Shown piece after piece: positions 33,233 through 41,740 of a stretch of 64,000 nucleotides of DNA (the first letter of the stretch is position 1; each line of letters starts with the position of its first letter). The stretch spans positions 62,001 to 126,000 of the forward strand of contig DAINQE010000001.1 in the NCBI GenBank assembly GCA_036743055.1, read 5' to 3'. Position numbers and translations under genes: made by a program. The DNA comes from Sabulitectum sp036743055. GTDB taxonomy: Bacteria; Fermentibacterota; Fermentibacteria; Fermentibacterales; JCC-6. The notes beneath the pieces are model-generated. The model saw nothing but the letters and a program-made list of their open reading frames with translations, was not told where the DNA came from and did no database searches.

Positions 33233-33944
33233 GCTCCCCCTTTCTGAAGGCTGCCCTGGCCACAAGCAGGCTGATCTCGAAGAGGGCGTACAGGGGAACC
33301 GTAAGCATTATCTGCGTGAGTGGATCCGGAGGGGTAAGTATCGCCGCCGCCACAAGAAGCCCCACCAGGATATGTCTCCTGTATCGGGCCAGATCGGCGG
33401 GGCGGGCCACGCCTGTCTTCACCAGGAAAAGCACCGCCAGAGGCAGCTGAAAGGCCGCTCCGAAAACCAGAAGGAGCGTCCCGATGAACTCTATGTAGCT
33501 GGTAACGCTCCAGAAACCCCTGATGTTGCCGGTTTGGAAGCTCCGGAAGAGCGACAGCGCAGGTTCCCGCATCAGGAACCAGGCGAAAGAGGCCCCCCCC
33601 GCGAACAGAAGCGCTCCGGCGGCGGATACTGAGACAAGGGCCTTCCTCTCCCTGGCGTAGAGACCAGGGGCAACGAACCTCCACACCTGAAAGAGGATCA
33701 CCGGAGACGAGGCTATGATCCCGGCGGTGAGCGCTATCTTCAGATGGGCGGTGAAAGCCTCCGCCGGGGCAAGGGCACTCAGCGGCTCCGGGGATGTGGC
33801 CGTTACCCTCTCCGTTATGGGAACACTGAAGAAGAAAGCGGCAGCGGAGAGCGCCGCAACCCATCCAAGAATGACCAGGAGCCTTCTGCGGAACTCTTCC
33901 AGATGGTCCCAGAAGGAGCCTTCGACCTCTTTCACCGGGGCCAT
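33216..33944 (-). CDS. tatC: Sec-independent translocase TatC
   Basis: 242 aa, six membrane segments. Landmarks: SFWDHLEEFRRRL at the N-terminus (the signal-peptide-binding face), FQVWRFVAPGLYARERK in the first cytoplasmic loop, and ILTPPDPLTQIMLTVPLYALFE in TM5-TM6. It is the twin-arginine signal receptor of the Tat exporter. No TatA/B gene is in the window. The ATG overlaps aroB by 13 bp; a GTG four codons in is an alternative start. Confidence 0.96.
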   Translation of the reverse strand: MAPVKEVEGSFWDHLEEFRRRLLVILGWVAALSAAAFFFSVPITERVTATSPEPLSALAPAEAFTAHLKIALTAGIIASSPVILFQVWRFVAPGLYARERKALVSVSAAGALLFAGGASFAWFLMREPALSLFRSFQTGNIRGFWSVTSYIEFIGTLLLVFGAAFQLPLAVLFLVKTGVARPADLARYRRHILVGLLVAAAILTPPDPLTQIMLTVPLYALFEISLLVARAAFRKGERAEEA

Positions 33945-34921
33945 GCCCTTTCAAGAAGATCCATTTCCTCTTCTGCGTTCAGTTCCTTCAGCACGCAGTG
34001 CTCCCAGTCCTCCGGTATCACCCATGTGCGCCCTGAAGCGGTGGTCTTCTTGTCCGAGGAAAGCCCCGATAGAATGTCATCGAGACCTATGGATGAAGGT
34101 ATTTCCGTTCCCAGCCCCAGCTTTTCAGCGGTCCGGCGGAAGTCCTCGGCAAAGCCATGGAATCCCCCCATTTCAGCGGCAAAGGGTATTCCCATGGCCA
34201 CCGCGGCGCCGTGGGATATCCTGTAGGAAGAAGCGGATTCGATGCAGTGACCCACGGTATGGCCCAGGTTCAGCAGCTTCCTTCTTCCGGTCTCCATAAG
34301 GTCTTCCTGAACAATGGAGCCCTTTACCGCAAGGCATTCCCTTACCGCTTCCGTCCAGTTCTCCCGGGTCAGGTATTCGGCGATCCGCCGGTTCCCTATA
34401 ACAGCGGTCTTCAGCGCTTCAGCCATGCCGTTCAGCAGCTCACCCCGGGAAAGGCTCTGCAGGAAACCCGGCCAGATCATTATCCTCTCCGCAGGATGGA
34501 AAGTGCCGGCCTGGTTCTTCTTTCCCCCCACGTTCACCGCTGTCTTGCCGCCAAGGGAAGCGTCCACCATGCAAAGCAGAGTGGTGGGAACCAGGTTGAG
34601 CCGGACCCCCCTCTTCCAGGTGGAAGCGGCAAAGGCGCACACGTCGCAGACGGTTCCCCCGCCGATGACCGTTACCGTTGAATCCCTCCGGACTCCGGCC
34701 CGTGCCATTCTTTCCCATATCCAGATGAGATTTTCCGGGGTCTTGGAACCCTCGCCGCCGGGCAGTTCAGCCACCTCTCCCCTTAAGGGAAGCCTTCCTC
34801 CGTAAATGGAGGCCACGGCTGAGTCCACGAACACCAGGGCGCAGTCAGCATCGATACTTTCGACGGAATCATGAAAGGTCACCTCCGTTGCCGCGGAGGG
34901 CGCCTGAAAATTGAACCTCAT
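33932..34921 (-). CDS. aroB: 3-dehydroquinate synthase family protein (AroB)
   Basis: 329 aa from the ATG at 34921 (a second ATG at 34939 is 6 codons upstream). NAD-binding GGGTVCDVCAF, VPTTLLCMVDASLGGKTAVN, zinc-ligand regions EALKTAVI and LNLGHTVGHCIE are all present. It cyclises DAHP to 3-dehydroquinate, step two of the shikimate pathway. Compared with typical AroB, GGGTVTDVAGF is changed and the C-terminus is standard. 2-epi-5-epi-valiolone-type relatives share these motifs, but the lysine in GGKTAVN and the overall match favour AroB. No other shikimate gene is adjacent. Confidence 0.9.
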   Translation of the reverse strand: MRFNFQAPSAATEVTFHDSVESIDADCALVFVDSAVASIYGGRLPLRGEVAELPGGEGSKTPENLIWIWERMARAGVRRDSTVTVIGGGTVCDVCAFAASTWKRGVRLNLVPTTLLCMVDASLGGKTAVNVGGKKNQAGTFHPAERIMIWPGFLQSLSRGELLNGMAEALKTAVIGNRRIAEYLTRENWTEAVRECLAVKGSIVQEDLMETGRRKLLNLGHTVGHCIESASSYRISHGAAVAMGIPFAAEMGGFHGFAEDFRRTAEKLGLGTEIPSSIGLDDILSGLSSDKKTTASGRTWVIPEDWEHCVLKELNAEEEMDLLERAWPR

Positions 34922-34926
34922 GGCGC

Positions 34927-36129
34927 TCAGGGGTGCCATACGAACCANNNNNNNNNNNNNNNNNNNNNNNNNNNNNNNNNNNNNNNNNNNNNNNNNNNNN
35001 NNNNNNNNNNNNNNNNNNNNNNNNNNNNNNNNNNNNNNNNNNNNNNNGCGTGGGTAACGGGTATCATCGCCGTGACGAAGGGAACGTTGTCCACCACCGC
35101 GCTGAAGAGCATGGAACCGGTTACTATTATCAGATAGGCCTTCAGCGGATCCCCCCCGGCGGCACCGGCCAGGAACCTGCCCACGCTTTCCATCACACCG
35201 TAACGGTCAAGGGCGGCAACCATGAAGAATATCCCCGCAAGAAGGAAGAGCGTGTCGATGTCGAATGCCTTGACCACATGACGGGTCTTCCTCTCGATGC
35301 AGTGATCGAAAAGGTGGCCCCGCTTCCGTCTGAACACCGCGTACCACACCAGGGAGACAAGACCGCCCCCCATGCACAGAAGACCGGCGGTGAGGTGAAC
35401 CCCCGGGCTTATGAAACTTATCACCGCGAGGCCGATTATCACCGCTGCCAGTATCCACGCGGGTACCCAGCTGGCAACCTGGGGAATCGCCACCCTGGGC
35501 ACCGCTCCCCTGTCACGGCCCAGATAATGATAGAGTACGAAGAAACTGGCCACGGCTCCCGCCTGAACGGCCCAGAATATCCCCGGCTTCCCGCCCATGA
35601 AGAAAAAGTCGTTGAAACCCATGTTCTCCGCCGCGGCGAGTATCATGGAAGGCGGGTCCCCCACAAGGGTGCCGGTGCCCTGCAGGTTGGACGCTATGGC
35701 AATGCCTATCAGGAGCACCACCGGATTGGCCTTGTGGCGCCTGCTCACCTCCAGGGCTATGGGGGCCACTATCATCACCGTGGCAACGTTCTCCACGAAT
35801 ATGGATATAACACTGGAGAGCCCGCATATGAGAAGTGCCGCCCAGCCGTAGTTCCTGCTCATGGCGATTATCCTCCCGGCCAGATGGCCGGGAACCCCTG
35901 CGTCTATCAGCACCTCCGCGGTGAACAGGATACCGGAGAAGATCAGAAGAACGTTCCAGTTCACCATTCCCAGAAGCTCCGGAATGTCCACCCTGAGCCC
36001 CGCCATGTGAGAGACTGCGACCGCAAGGGCCACACCCGCCCATACCACCGCCCCCCTGAACCTGCTGCCGAAGGCGATGTAGACGTATACCAGAAGGAAG
36101 GAAACGGAGAATATCGCCGGAAGGGTCAA
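34927..36129 (-). CDS. ArsB/NhaD/SLC13-type ion transporter (interrupted by a scaffold gap)
   Basis: TTG start with GAGGAG upstream. About ten hydrophobic segments are visible; SNLQGTGTLVGDPPS matches the loop shared by the ion transporter (IT) superfamily and VDNVPFVTAMIPV the repeat in the second half. The C-terminal part is interrupted by 100 N; after the gap only WFVWHP-stop remains in frame. Family members have ~70-80 residues after the VDNVPF motif, so the true gap is probably longer than 100 bp. Substrate (Na+/H+, arsenite or dicarboxylate) cannot be read, though NhaD-like sodium antiport is plausible. Confidence 0.83.
   Translation of the reverse strand: MTLPAIFSVSFLLVYVYIAFGSRFRGAVVWAGVALAVAVSHMAGLRVDIPELLGMVNWNVLLIFSGILFTAEVLIDAGVPGHLAGRIIAMSRNYGWAALLICGLSSVISIFVENVATVMIVAPIALEVSRRHKANPVVLLIGIAIASNLQGTGTLVGDPPSMILAAAENMGFNDFFFMGGKPGIFWAVQAGAVASFFVLYHYLGRDRGAVPRVAIPQVASWVPAWILAAVIIGLAVISFISPGVHLTAGLLCMGGGLVSLVWYAVFRRKRGHLFDHCIERKTRHVVKAFDIDTLFLLAGIFFMVAALDRYGVMESVGRFLAGAAGGDPLKAYLIIVTGSMLFSAVVDNVPFVTAMIPVTHXXXXXXXXXXXXXXXXXXXXXXXXXXXXXXXXXXWFVWHP
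34948..35047. other. Assembly gap (100 N) near the 3' end of the transporter gene
   Basis: Placeholder gap. The flanks are not repeated. The transporter's C-terminus would be too short if 100 bp were right. Confidence 0.99.
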
Positions 36130-36132
36130 GGC

Positions 36133-36786
36133 CTACTCCTCTCCCCCGGTGAAGCTTACCAGGGTGAGAATGCTGTCGGGGGACTCCATTGCCACCATCC
36201 CCACGTCCGGAGCAAGCCAGATGTTCCTTACGGTGACGGTGGTCTCCGGCTGGAAGCCTGCGGTCTGTATCCAGTTGATAACGGTCTCCTCCTGGTGAAC
36301 CCTGTAGCAGTCGGCCCACTGGCCGTCCGGGGAGGTTTCCGGCCCGGTCACCGTCTGGCTGCGAACCCATGTGTGACTCAGGGTTACCCCCTGGCTCACC
36401 GCCTGGGCCCCCACGGAATCCCTCCTGGACATTCCGTCGGCAAGCGGCCACTGGAGCATGGTCACCCAGCCCTGGTATATGGGCACCTGGAAGCCGTTGA
36501 AGAGCACCGTGTGGTCCTCGTACTTCTCCAGCTTCCCGTTCTCGTTTATCCAGTACGCGTAGTCAGCCCCGGACTGGAACCTCCAGCAGGGTCTCTCTCC
36601 CACCACCGTCTGGTCCACCACCGTAACTATCTTGCTGCCTCCGCCATCCATGGAGTACTCCCATGTGGCTCCGGAGGGGGATACGGGAAAGTAGTCCGAT
36701 GAAAGCCTCAGATAGAGGGGATTGCTGTCGCACCCGGCCAGCGCCAGAAGTATCCCGGCGGCCATTATCGCAGTGAAGTTCCTCAT
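36133..36786 (-). CDS. Hypothetical lipoprotein
   Basis: 217 aa from the ATG at 36786 (GGAG a few bases upstream; ATGA overlap with the upstream gene). Lipoprotein signal ending in LALAGC, then a soluble, mostly beta domain: YFPVSPSGATWEYSM, VGERPCWRFQSGADYAYW, and a C-terminal IWLAPDVGMVAMES. This pattern recurs in secreted lipoproteins of FCB-type bacteria whose function is unknown. No catalytic motif. Confidence 0.7.
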   Translation of the reverse strand: MRNFTAIMAAGILLALAGCDSNPLYLRLSSDYFPVSPSGATWEYSMDGGGSKIVTVVDQTVVGERPCWRFQSGADYAYWINENGKLEKYEDHTVLFNGFQVPIYQGWVTMLQWPLADGMSRRDSVGAQAVSQGVTLSHTWVRSQTVTGPETSPDGQWADCYRVHQEETVINWIQTAGFQPETTVTVRNIWLAPDVGMVAMESPDSILTLVSFTGGEE

Positions 36787-37310
36787 ATCTCCAACCCCCT
36801 GGATACGCCGAAGGTGAGTTTGAAAGCGTCTCCGCTGGTCTCCTGTGAAACAACGCTCTCCAGGTCGAATCCCAGGCCGGCCCTCCAGGGGCTCCCCAGG
36901 CTGAAGTTCCACCTTATTCCCGCCCTCCAGAAGGGGTCCCAGCTCACTGGATCGACGCCTCCACCGGAGGAAAGCCTCGTTCTGCAGTAGCCGAAGGCGG
37001 CCACCACCCCGGGGTTGAATGATGCCCCGTGGGGTCTCAGGTAGAACGAAAGGATGCCCATGGGCTTGAACTGTGAAAGGGATGCGTCCCCGGCGTTTGC
37101 GTCACCGAACACGGCGCCCTCCACTCCGGCGCCCGCTCTGAACTTCCTGGAGACCAGCCAGTTGAACTGCAGTTCCCCGGCAAGCCCAGCGCTGAGGTTC
37201 TCCCCCCAGCCGCCGATAGGGGTCAGCCCCGCCACACCGGCTTCGATCTCGAAGGCGCCCGCGGCGGCTGCCGTCGCGAGTACCGCGGCAAGTATCATGG
37301 TCCTTGTCAA
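36783..37310 (-). CDS. Secreted outer-membrane beta-barrel-like protein
   Basis: 175 aa from the TTG at 37310, which keeps an arginine ahead of the hydrophobic signal core (ILAAVLATAAAAGA) and has GGAGG 4 nt upstream; the ATG at 37298 is an alternative. The mature part alternates polar and hydrophobic residues with many glycines and aromatics (AGLAGELQFNWLVSRKFRAGAGVEGAVFG, read in parts), as expected for an 8-10-strand barrel. No family recognised. It lies between an MBL hydrolase gene and a lipoprotein gene in a ten-gene run. Confidence 0.6.
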   Translation of the reverse strand: MTRTMILAAVLATAAAAGAFEIEAGVAGLTPIGGWGENLSAGLAGELQFNWLVSRKFRAGAGVEGAVFGDANAGDASLSQFKPMGILSFYLRPHGASFNPGVVAAFGYCRTRLSSGGGVDPVSWDPFWRAGIRWNFSLGSPWRAGLGFDLESVVSQETSGDAFKLTFGVSRGLEI

Positions 37311-37318
37311 AATGCCTC

Positions 37319-38080
37319 CTATACTTCCATGAAGGGCAGCGCTCCGCCCTGCTTCCCGGCGACTACCCGAAACCGCCCCTCGGCGGCGCCGCCGCATGAC
37401 TCAAGGGCTTTCTCGGCGGTGTTGTTCTCTTCGCTGAGGTGGGCTGCCACGCAGAATCCCAGCCCGGGATGTATCAGAGCCCTGAGAAGCCCAGCGGCGG
37501 AATCGTTGGAGAGGTGCCCCTCACCGGATGCTATCCTCTGCTTCAGAGGCCATGGATAGGGTCCGTTCCAGAGCATATCTATATCATGATTGAATTCCAG
37601 AACAAGTCCGTGGCATCCCTCCAGCATCTTCACCGCCAGCGGACCGGCCTCTCCCATGTCCGTTGCAATGCCCAGCTTCCTTCCCCCGGCGGTTACCGTG
37701 AAGCCGCTGGGATCCCTTGCGTCGTGGGATATTCTCCATGTTTCCACGGTGAAGCCGCCAACCCTCACTGAGTCTCCGTTGGCAAATGCCTCCATGCCAT
37801 GGAGCTTCTGCCCGTGGAGACGGGAGCCTCTCAAGGTGCCTTCGGTGGCGAAAACGGGGATACTCCACTTCCTGGCCATGACCCCGGCGCACTTGGAATG
37901 GTCGCCGTGTTCGTGGCTCAGGAACAGACCCAGCGGCCTTCCCGGGGGCAGACCGGAGTCCGCAAGCCTGGCAAGGTGCTGCTTCCCGCTGAGCCCGGCG
38001 TCGAAGAAAAGAAGCTCTCCCTGGTGTTCGATGACTATGGCGTTACCCGAAGAACCGCTGGCAAGCACCGCAAGTCTCAT
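37319..38080 (-). CDS. MBL-fold metallo-hydrolase (WalJ/YycJ-like)
   Basis: 253 aa from the ATG at 38080 (ATGA overlap with the upstream gene). MRLAVLASGSSGNAIVIE and FLSHEHGDHSK (His56, His58, Asp60, His61) are the beta-lactamase-fold metal ligands; further ligands are in LVLEFNHD and AAHLSEENN. The start SGSSGN and the ending match the YycJ/WalJ group, cytoplasmic nucleases or phosphodiesterases linked with wall or DNA metabolism. The exact substrate is unknown. Confidence 0.9.
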   Translation of the reverse strand: MRLAVLASGSSGNAIVIEHQGELLFFDAGLSGKQHLARLADSGLPPGRPLGLFLSHEHGDHSKCAGVMARKWSIPVFATEGTLRGSRLHGQKLHGMEAFANGDSVRVGGFTVETWRISHDARDPSGFTVTAGGRKLGIATDMGEAGPLAVKMLEGCHGLVLEFNHDIDMLWNGPYPWPLKQRIASGEGHLSNDSAAGLLRALIHPGLGFCVAAHLSEENNTAEKALESCGGAAEGRFRVVAGKQGGALPFMEV

Positions 38081-39219
38081 GGCAGCACCACCCTGCTGAA
38101 TACCGCCGCGGAGACCCCGTGGTCCGGCATGGTGCCGCTTCCCCAGAACTCCCTGAGCACATCCTCTCCCCCGGAGGGGAGGGAGTTCAGGCTGAAGGCG
38201 CACACGCCGGAAGCGCCCCTGGAAAGAGCCAGCTCCGCACCGGTGAGGGCGTTCTCCACAGTCTGGTTCCATACCCCTATGCCGTATATCACCTTCTCCG
38301 GGTTCTCGGCGGTTACCGCCAGTGCCAGGTTCCTGGCGGTGGTCTGGTCAGATGTGTAGGCCATGGGGAGGGCGTAGTCCACCAGTCCTTCACTGAGCCA
38401 GTATCCCCAGTCGCAGGAGAACTCGGACACCGCCGATGCCGGGTTTGCCATCACAGCGCATGACAGGATGACGTGAGGAGCGCAGCTCCTGAGGAGCGCC
38501 CTGACGGTGGCCACCGTTTCGGTTACGTTACCGGTCTTCCAGTCGTTCCACGCTGCGGGGTCATCCCCGGGATCCATCCCGGTTTCCGAGAAGAACATAT
38601 CCCTCTCCCCCTGGGACCAGCCGAAGGATGAGTTGGGGTACCTTATGTAGTCCAGATGAATCCCGTCCACCATGTAACCGCAGGCTATTTCCGAGGCGAT
38701 TTTCCCCACAAGCTCCCTCACTTCAGGATAAGCCGGCGAAAGTGTGGGGCCCACGAGACCCACGGCTTCCGCGGCCTGCCCCCTGTATGCGAGGCTGCTC
38801 CGGCCGTTCTCATGGCCTGTGAACAGGTCCGGGCGGGAGTTGACAATGTGTTCCGGAGAATCCGGGTCGTCCGGGGCGGACCATACGAGGAAGGCGTTTA
38901 TCCACGCGTGCACCTCAAGGCCCAGGGGGCCTGCGCGCATCACGGTGTATGCCAGGGGATCATCGAAGCCCTGCCACTCAGCCGGGGGAAGGATATCCGA
39001 CAGGTAGTATGCCTCGCCCCTTCCCACGACCTGAACTATCACGCCGTTGGCCCCGGCGTCCGCCGCCCGCTGCAGAAGTGAATCCACCGACTGCGGTGAT
39101 GAAAGGCCGTCGCGGACCACCCAGAAGTACCTGCATTCTGCCGGGGTACCACGGGATACTCCCGCAAGAACGAGAAGCATAGCTGCGGCTCCGGTGACCT
39201 GTCTAAGAGAGAAGGGCAC
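38077..39219 (-). CDS. Glycoside hydrolase-like GHL10/DUF4015-type protein, secreted
   Basis: 380 aa with an N-terminal signal (VTGAAAMLLVLAGVSRG). TIM-barrel of the GHL10/YngK type: AGANGVIVQVVGRGEAYY, VHAWINAFLVW, YMVDGIHLDYIRYP (the acidic DGxxxDY motif is the proposed catalytic region) and ALPMAYTSD. It probably cleaves or binds a polysaccharide outside the cytoplasm; activity of the family is poorly defined. GTG start overlaps the gpsA end by 17 bp. Confidence 0.87.
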   Translation of the reverse strand: MPFSLRQVTGAAAMLLVLAGVSRGTPAECRYFWVVRDGLSSPQSVDSLLQRAADAGANGVIVQVVGRGEAYYLSDILPPAEWQGFDDPLAYTVMRAGPLGLEVHAWINAFLVWSAPDDPDSPEHIVNSRPDLFTGHENGRSSLAYRGQAAEAVGLVGPTLSPAYPEVRELVGKIASEIACGYMVDGIHLDYIRYPNSSFGWSQGERDMFFSETGMDPGDDPAAWNDWKTGNVTETVATVRALLRSCAPHVILSCAVMANPASAVSEFSCDWGYWLSEGLVDYALPMAYTSDQTTARNLALAVTAENPEKVIYGIGVWNQTVENALTGAELALSRGASGVCAFSLNSLPSGGEDVLREFWGSGTMPDHGVSAAVFSRVVLP

Positions 39220-40174
39220 TGAATTCTTCCTTCTGGGGTCTGAGGAAAAGCTCCCCGATGGCGGACCTGAGATCCGTTGCTCCGTCTATGATACTGCGTA
39301 CCATGGAGGTGATGGGAAGTTCCACTCCGTGCTTCTTCGCAAGGGAGAGCATGGCCCTGGAGGTGGGCACACCTTCGGCGAGCCCGTGTATCTCTTCGCC
39401 CCTTACAAGGGCTTCACCGAAGGCCCTGTTCCTGCTGTAGGGGGAGAACAGGGTGGCTTCATAGTCCCCCAGATGGGAGAGGCCGTATACGCTCCGCCAG
39501 TCTCCCCCGCAGGCCTTCACCAGCCTTGCCACCTCCTGGGGGGCCCTGGCCATAAGCGCACCCTTCAGCCCGCTCATGTGCATCCCGTCCAGCATGCCCG
39601 CGGCTATCCCCACCACGTTCTTCGCTGCGGCGCCTATCTCGCAGCCGATCATGTCGGTGGACCGGTACATCCTCACAAGGGAAGAGCCCATCGCTGAGAT
39701 TACCCTTCTGGTTGTTTTCTCGCTGGATGAAGCCACCAGCATGCAGCCGGGGACACCGGCCACGAAGTCCTGTGGATGCCCGGGGCCTACCCATACGCTC
39801 ACGGAACGTGCCTTCACACCCTCCTGGGCGCAGACCTCCGAGAGCCTCATCCCCGTCTCTATCTCAAGCCCCTTCATGCAGAGGACAAGGTCGGCATGGC
39901 TCAGGTCCCTGGCGGAAAGCTCGAATGCCAGCTTCCTGAAATGCTGGGCGGGAACGGAAACGGTTATCTGATCCGCCTCCAGGGCGCTGGACAGGTCGCT
40001 TGTCAGCGCCACATCCTCCGGAAGGCTGAGATACTCGTTGCCCCGCTTCGCCTGAAGTTCCCTGAAGGGCTCGCTGGAAGCCGGTTCCCAGCCGGTTACA
40101 CGATGGCCCTGCTTCGCCGCGTACCACAGATGGAAGCTTCCCCACCTGCCGCACCCCAGTACGGAAACCTTCAT
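39203..40174 (-). CDS. gpsA: NAD(P)-dependent glycerol-3-phosphate dehydrogenase
   Basis: 323 aa. Rossmann motif VSVLGCGRWGSFH, ITVSVPAQHFRKLA, then the substrate-domain GCEIGAAAKNVVGIAAGMLDG containing the catalytic lysine and FGEALVRGEEIHGLAEGVPTS. It makes sn-glycerol-3-phosphate for phospholipids. AAAGGAG precedes the ATG. It heads a ten-gene same-strand run to 31131; the promoter would be in or before the 100-N gap. Confidence 0.96.
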   Translation of the reverse strand: MKVSVLGCGRWGSFHLWYAAKQGHRVTGWEPASSEPFRELQAKRGNEYLSLPEDVALTSDLSSALEADQITVSVPAQHFRKLAFELSARDLSHADLVLCMKGLEIETGMRLSEVCAQEGVKARSVSVWVGPGHPQDFVAGVPGCMLVASSSEKTTRRVISAMGSSLVRMYRSTDMIGCEIGAAAKNVVGIAAGMLDGMHMSGLKGALMARAPQEVARLVKACGGDWRSVYGLSHLGDYEATLFSPYSRNRAFGEALVRGEEIHGLAEGVPTSRAMLSLAKKHGVELPITSMVRSIIDGATDLRSAIGELFLRPQKEEFSALLS

Positions 40175-40192
40175 GGAACGCTCCTTTCATCA

Positions 40193-40292
40193 NNNNNNNN
40201 NNNNNNNNNNNNNNNNNNNNNNNNNNNNNNNNNNNNNNNNNNNNNNNNNNNNNNNNNNNNNNNNNNNNNNNNNNNNNNNNNNNNNNNNNNNN
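40193..40292. other. Assembly gap (100 N) between gpsA and the propeller gene
   Basis: Placeholder gap covering the divergent promoter region of gpsA and the 5' end of the plus-strand gene. Flanks are not repeated. Confidence 0.99.
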
Positions 40293-41273
40293 AACACGTT
40301 CGGAATACTGAACTACGCAGACTATCACATACCCTCGGGGAATATCCTTGTACTCGATCCAGGCAGAGTGTGCCTGAAGGAGTTTACCCCGGACGGTCAA
40401 TACCTCAGACAGATCTCCAGACAGGGTGATGGTCCCGGCGAACTTTCCATGCTTTCCTTCGAATTCTTCCAGATGGGTGGGGAAATCCATATATCTGACG
40501 GGATGAAGCAGGGCTTCGTTGTCTTCGACGACACACTGGGTTACAGGGAAATGATACAGAACTGGCCCCAAAACCTTCCCATGCAGTGTGTTGCCCTTTC
40601 CGATTCCACCTTCGCCGCATACAAACCGGATTTCGACGAGGGTGACGGCGAGAACTTCATCCTTTACAGAAGGATAGTCGATTTCCAGCGCGGCGCCGAG
40701 GACTACGGCCATGTGTTCTGGGCGGAGTCGGTGGAGGTCTCCCTGAACGACCTTATCAACAACGGCGCTTCTGATATGATCAACGACTTCCTCTTCGGCC
40801 TTACGCTGGGGGGCAGCGAAGAACTCGTGATGATGGCCCTCTGCGAGTCAGACCAGTATGAAGTGCACTGCTGGCATCCAGACGGAACAGAGGCCTTCAC
40901 CATCACCATGGACCTGGAGCCGGTTCCCAAGACGCCGGAAGAGATAGCCGAGGAAAAGGCTTACATGGAGGGCTTCTTCAGCCAGATGGGCGGCCAGGGG
41001 ATGAACGGCTACGAACCCGAGCCCTACCGGGACATGGTGCTGAAGGTGGATATAGGTCCCGACGGCAACATCTGGGTACAGAGGGGAACCTACCTGAGGC
41101 CGGTTTTCGATGTTTTCGACACCTCCACAGGGGAACTCCTGGGGCACTATCTCTTCGAGAGGGAAGGGTGGACCTGGCAGTTCTCCATCTCCGAGAACGG
41201 GATACTTGCCTGGGAGATGGACCCGGAACTGGGGTACCAGCAGCTTCACATAGTTGACTGCTCAGGTCTGTAG
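40293..41273 (+). CDS. Six-bladed beta-propeller (NHL-like) protein, 5' end lost in the gap
   Basis: 326 visible residues ending at 41273; the start lies in the 100-N gap, and an ATG seen before the gap belongs to the gpsA upstream region. NHL/6-bladed propeller units are clear: NILVLDPGRVCLKEFTPDGQYL and ISRQGDGPGEL, the latter diagnostic of 6-bladed propellers common in Bacteroidota-type genomes, then IGPDGNIWVQRG. A signal peptide is expected but not visible. Function unknown; ligand-binding surface protein likely. Confidence 0.75.
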   Translation, partial: NTFGILNYADYHIPSGNILVLDPGRVCLKEFTPDGQYLRQISRQGDGPGELSMLSFEFFQMGGEIHISDGMKQGFVVFDDTLGYREMIQNWPQNLPMQCVALSDSTFAAYKPDFDEGDGENFILYRRIVDFQRGAEDYGHVFWAESVEVSLNDLINNGASDMINDFLFGLTLGGSEELVMMALCESDQYEVHCWHPDGTEAFTITMDLEPVPKTPEEIAEEKAYMEGFFSQMGGQGMNGYEPEPYRDMVLKVDIGPDGNIWVQRGTYLRPVFDVFDTSTGELLGHYLFEREGWTWQFSISENGILAWEMDPELGYQQLHIVDCSGL

Positions 41274-41278
41274 AACGG

Positions 41279-41728
41279 TCAGAAACCGTAACCGACACCT
41301 ATCTGGCCGAATGGCACAGGGGTCTCCCCCTCTTCCCAGATGAAGAGGGCTCCGCCGCCGGCGATGCGGAAAATGAAGCCGCCGTCAGCCGAGTACCTGT
41401 AGCCCCCTGTGGCGGAAACATAGATCAGGGGATCATCAGTGGTGAGGATTCCGAAATCGTCATCGCTGAGAGAGCCCACGGTGCCCAGGCTTCCGGTGAG
41501 TTCGAAAGACCGCATGAGCCTTATGTAGCTTACCCTGGCCTCGGGCACTATCCATATGGTGCCTAATGCAAGACCGATCCTGTCGTTTTCACTGAAGGCG
41601 TATTCGTAACCCAGTTCGGGCAGCAGGAGTCCGGGAATACCTGCGGAGACGGTCACCGCCTGATCCCTCATATCGCCAGCCGCCGTCAGGGCGGCAAAGG
41701 TACAGAGAAGTATCAGAGTTGTTCTCAT
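41279..41728 (-). CDS. Small secreted beta-barrel-like protein
   Basis: 149 aa. Signal peptide MRTTLILLCTFAALTAAG, then alternating strands (LLLPELGYEYAFSENDRIGLA, read in parts; ARVSYIRLMRSFELTGSLG) and a C-terminal GQIGVGYGF ending in Phe, typical for BAM substrates. AAAGGA precedes the ATG. It is the last gene of a long minus-strand run. No family recognised. Confidence 0.65.
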   Translation of the reverse strand: MRTTLILLCTFAALTAAGDMRDQAVTVSAGIPGLLLPELGYEYAFSENDRIGLALGTIWIVPEARVSYIRLMRSFELTGSLGTVGSLSDDDFGILTTDDPLIYVSATGGYRYSADGGFIFRIAGGGALFIWEEGETPVPFGQIGVGYGF

Positions 41729-41740
41729 CCGGGATCCTTT

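Noticed and set aside
34933..36702. 589-codon plus-strand frame opposite the transporter and lipoprotein genes
   Set aside because: It crosses a 100-N gap and two real minus-strand genes, and its translation has no recognisable feature.
40173..40192. ATG before the gap as the start of the propeller gene
   Set aside because: It lies against the gpsA start region; the bases overlap the gpsA ribosome-binding site on the other strand, and continuity through 100 placeholder N cannot be trusted.
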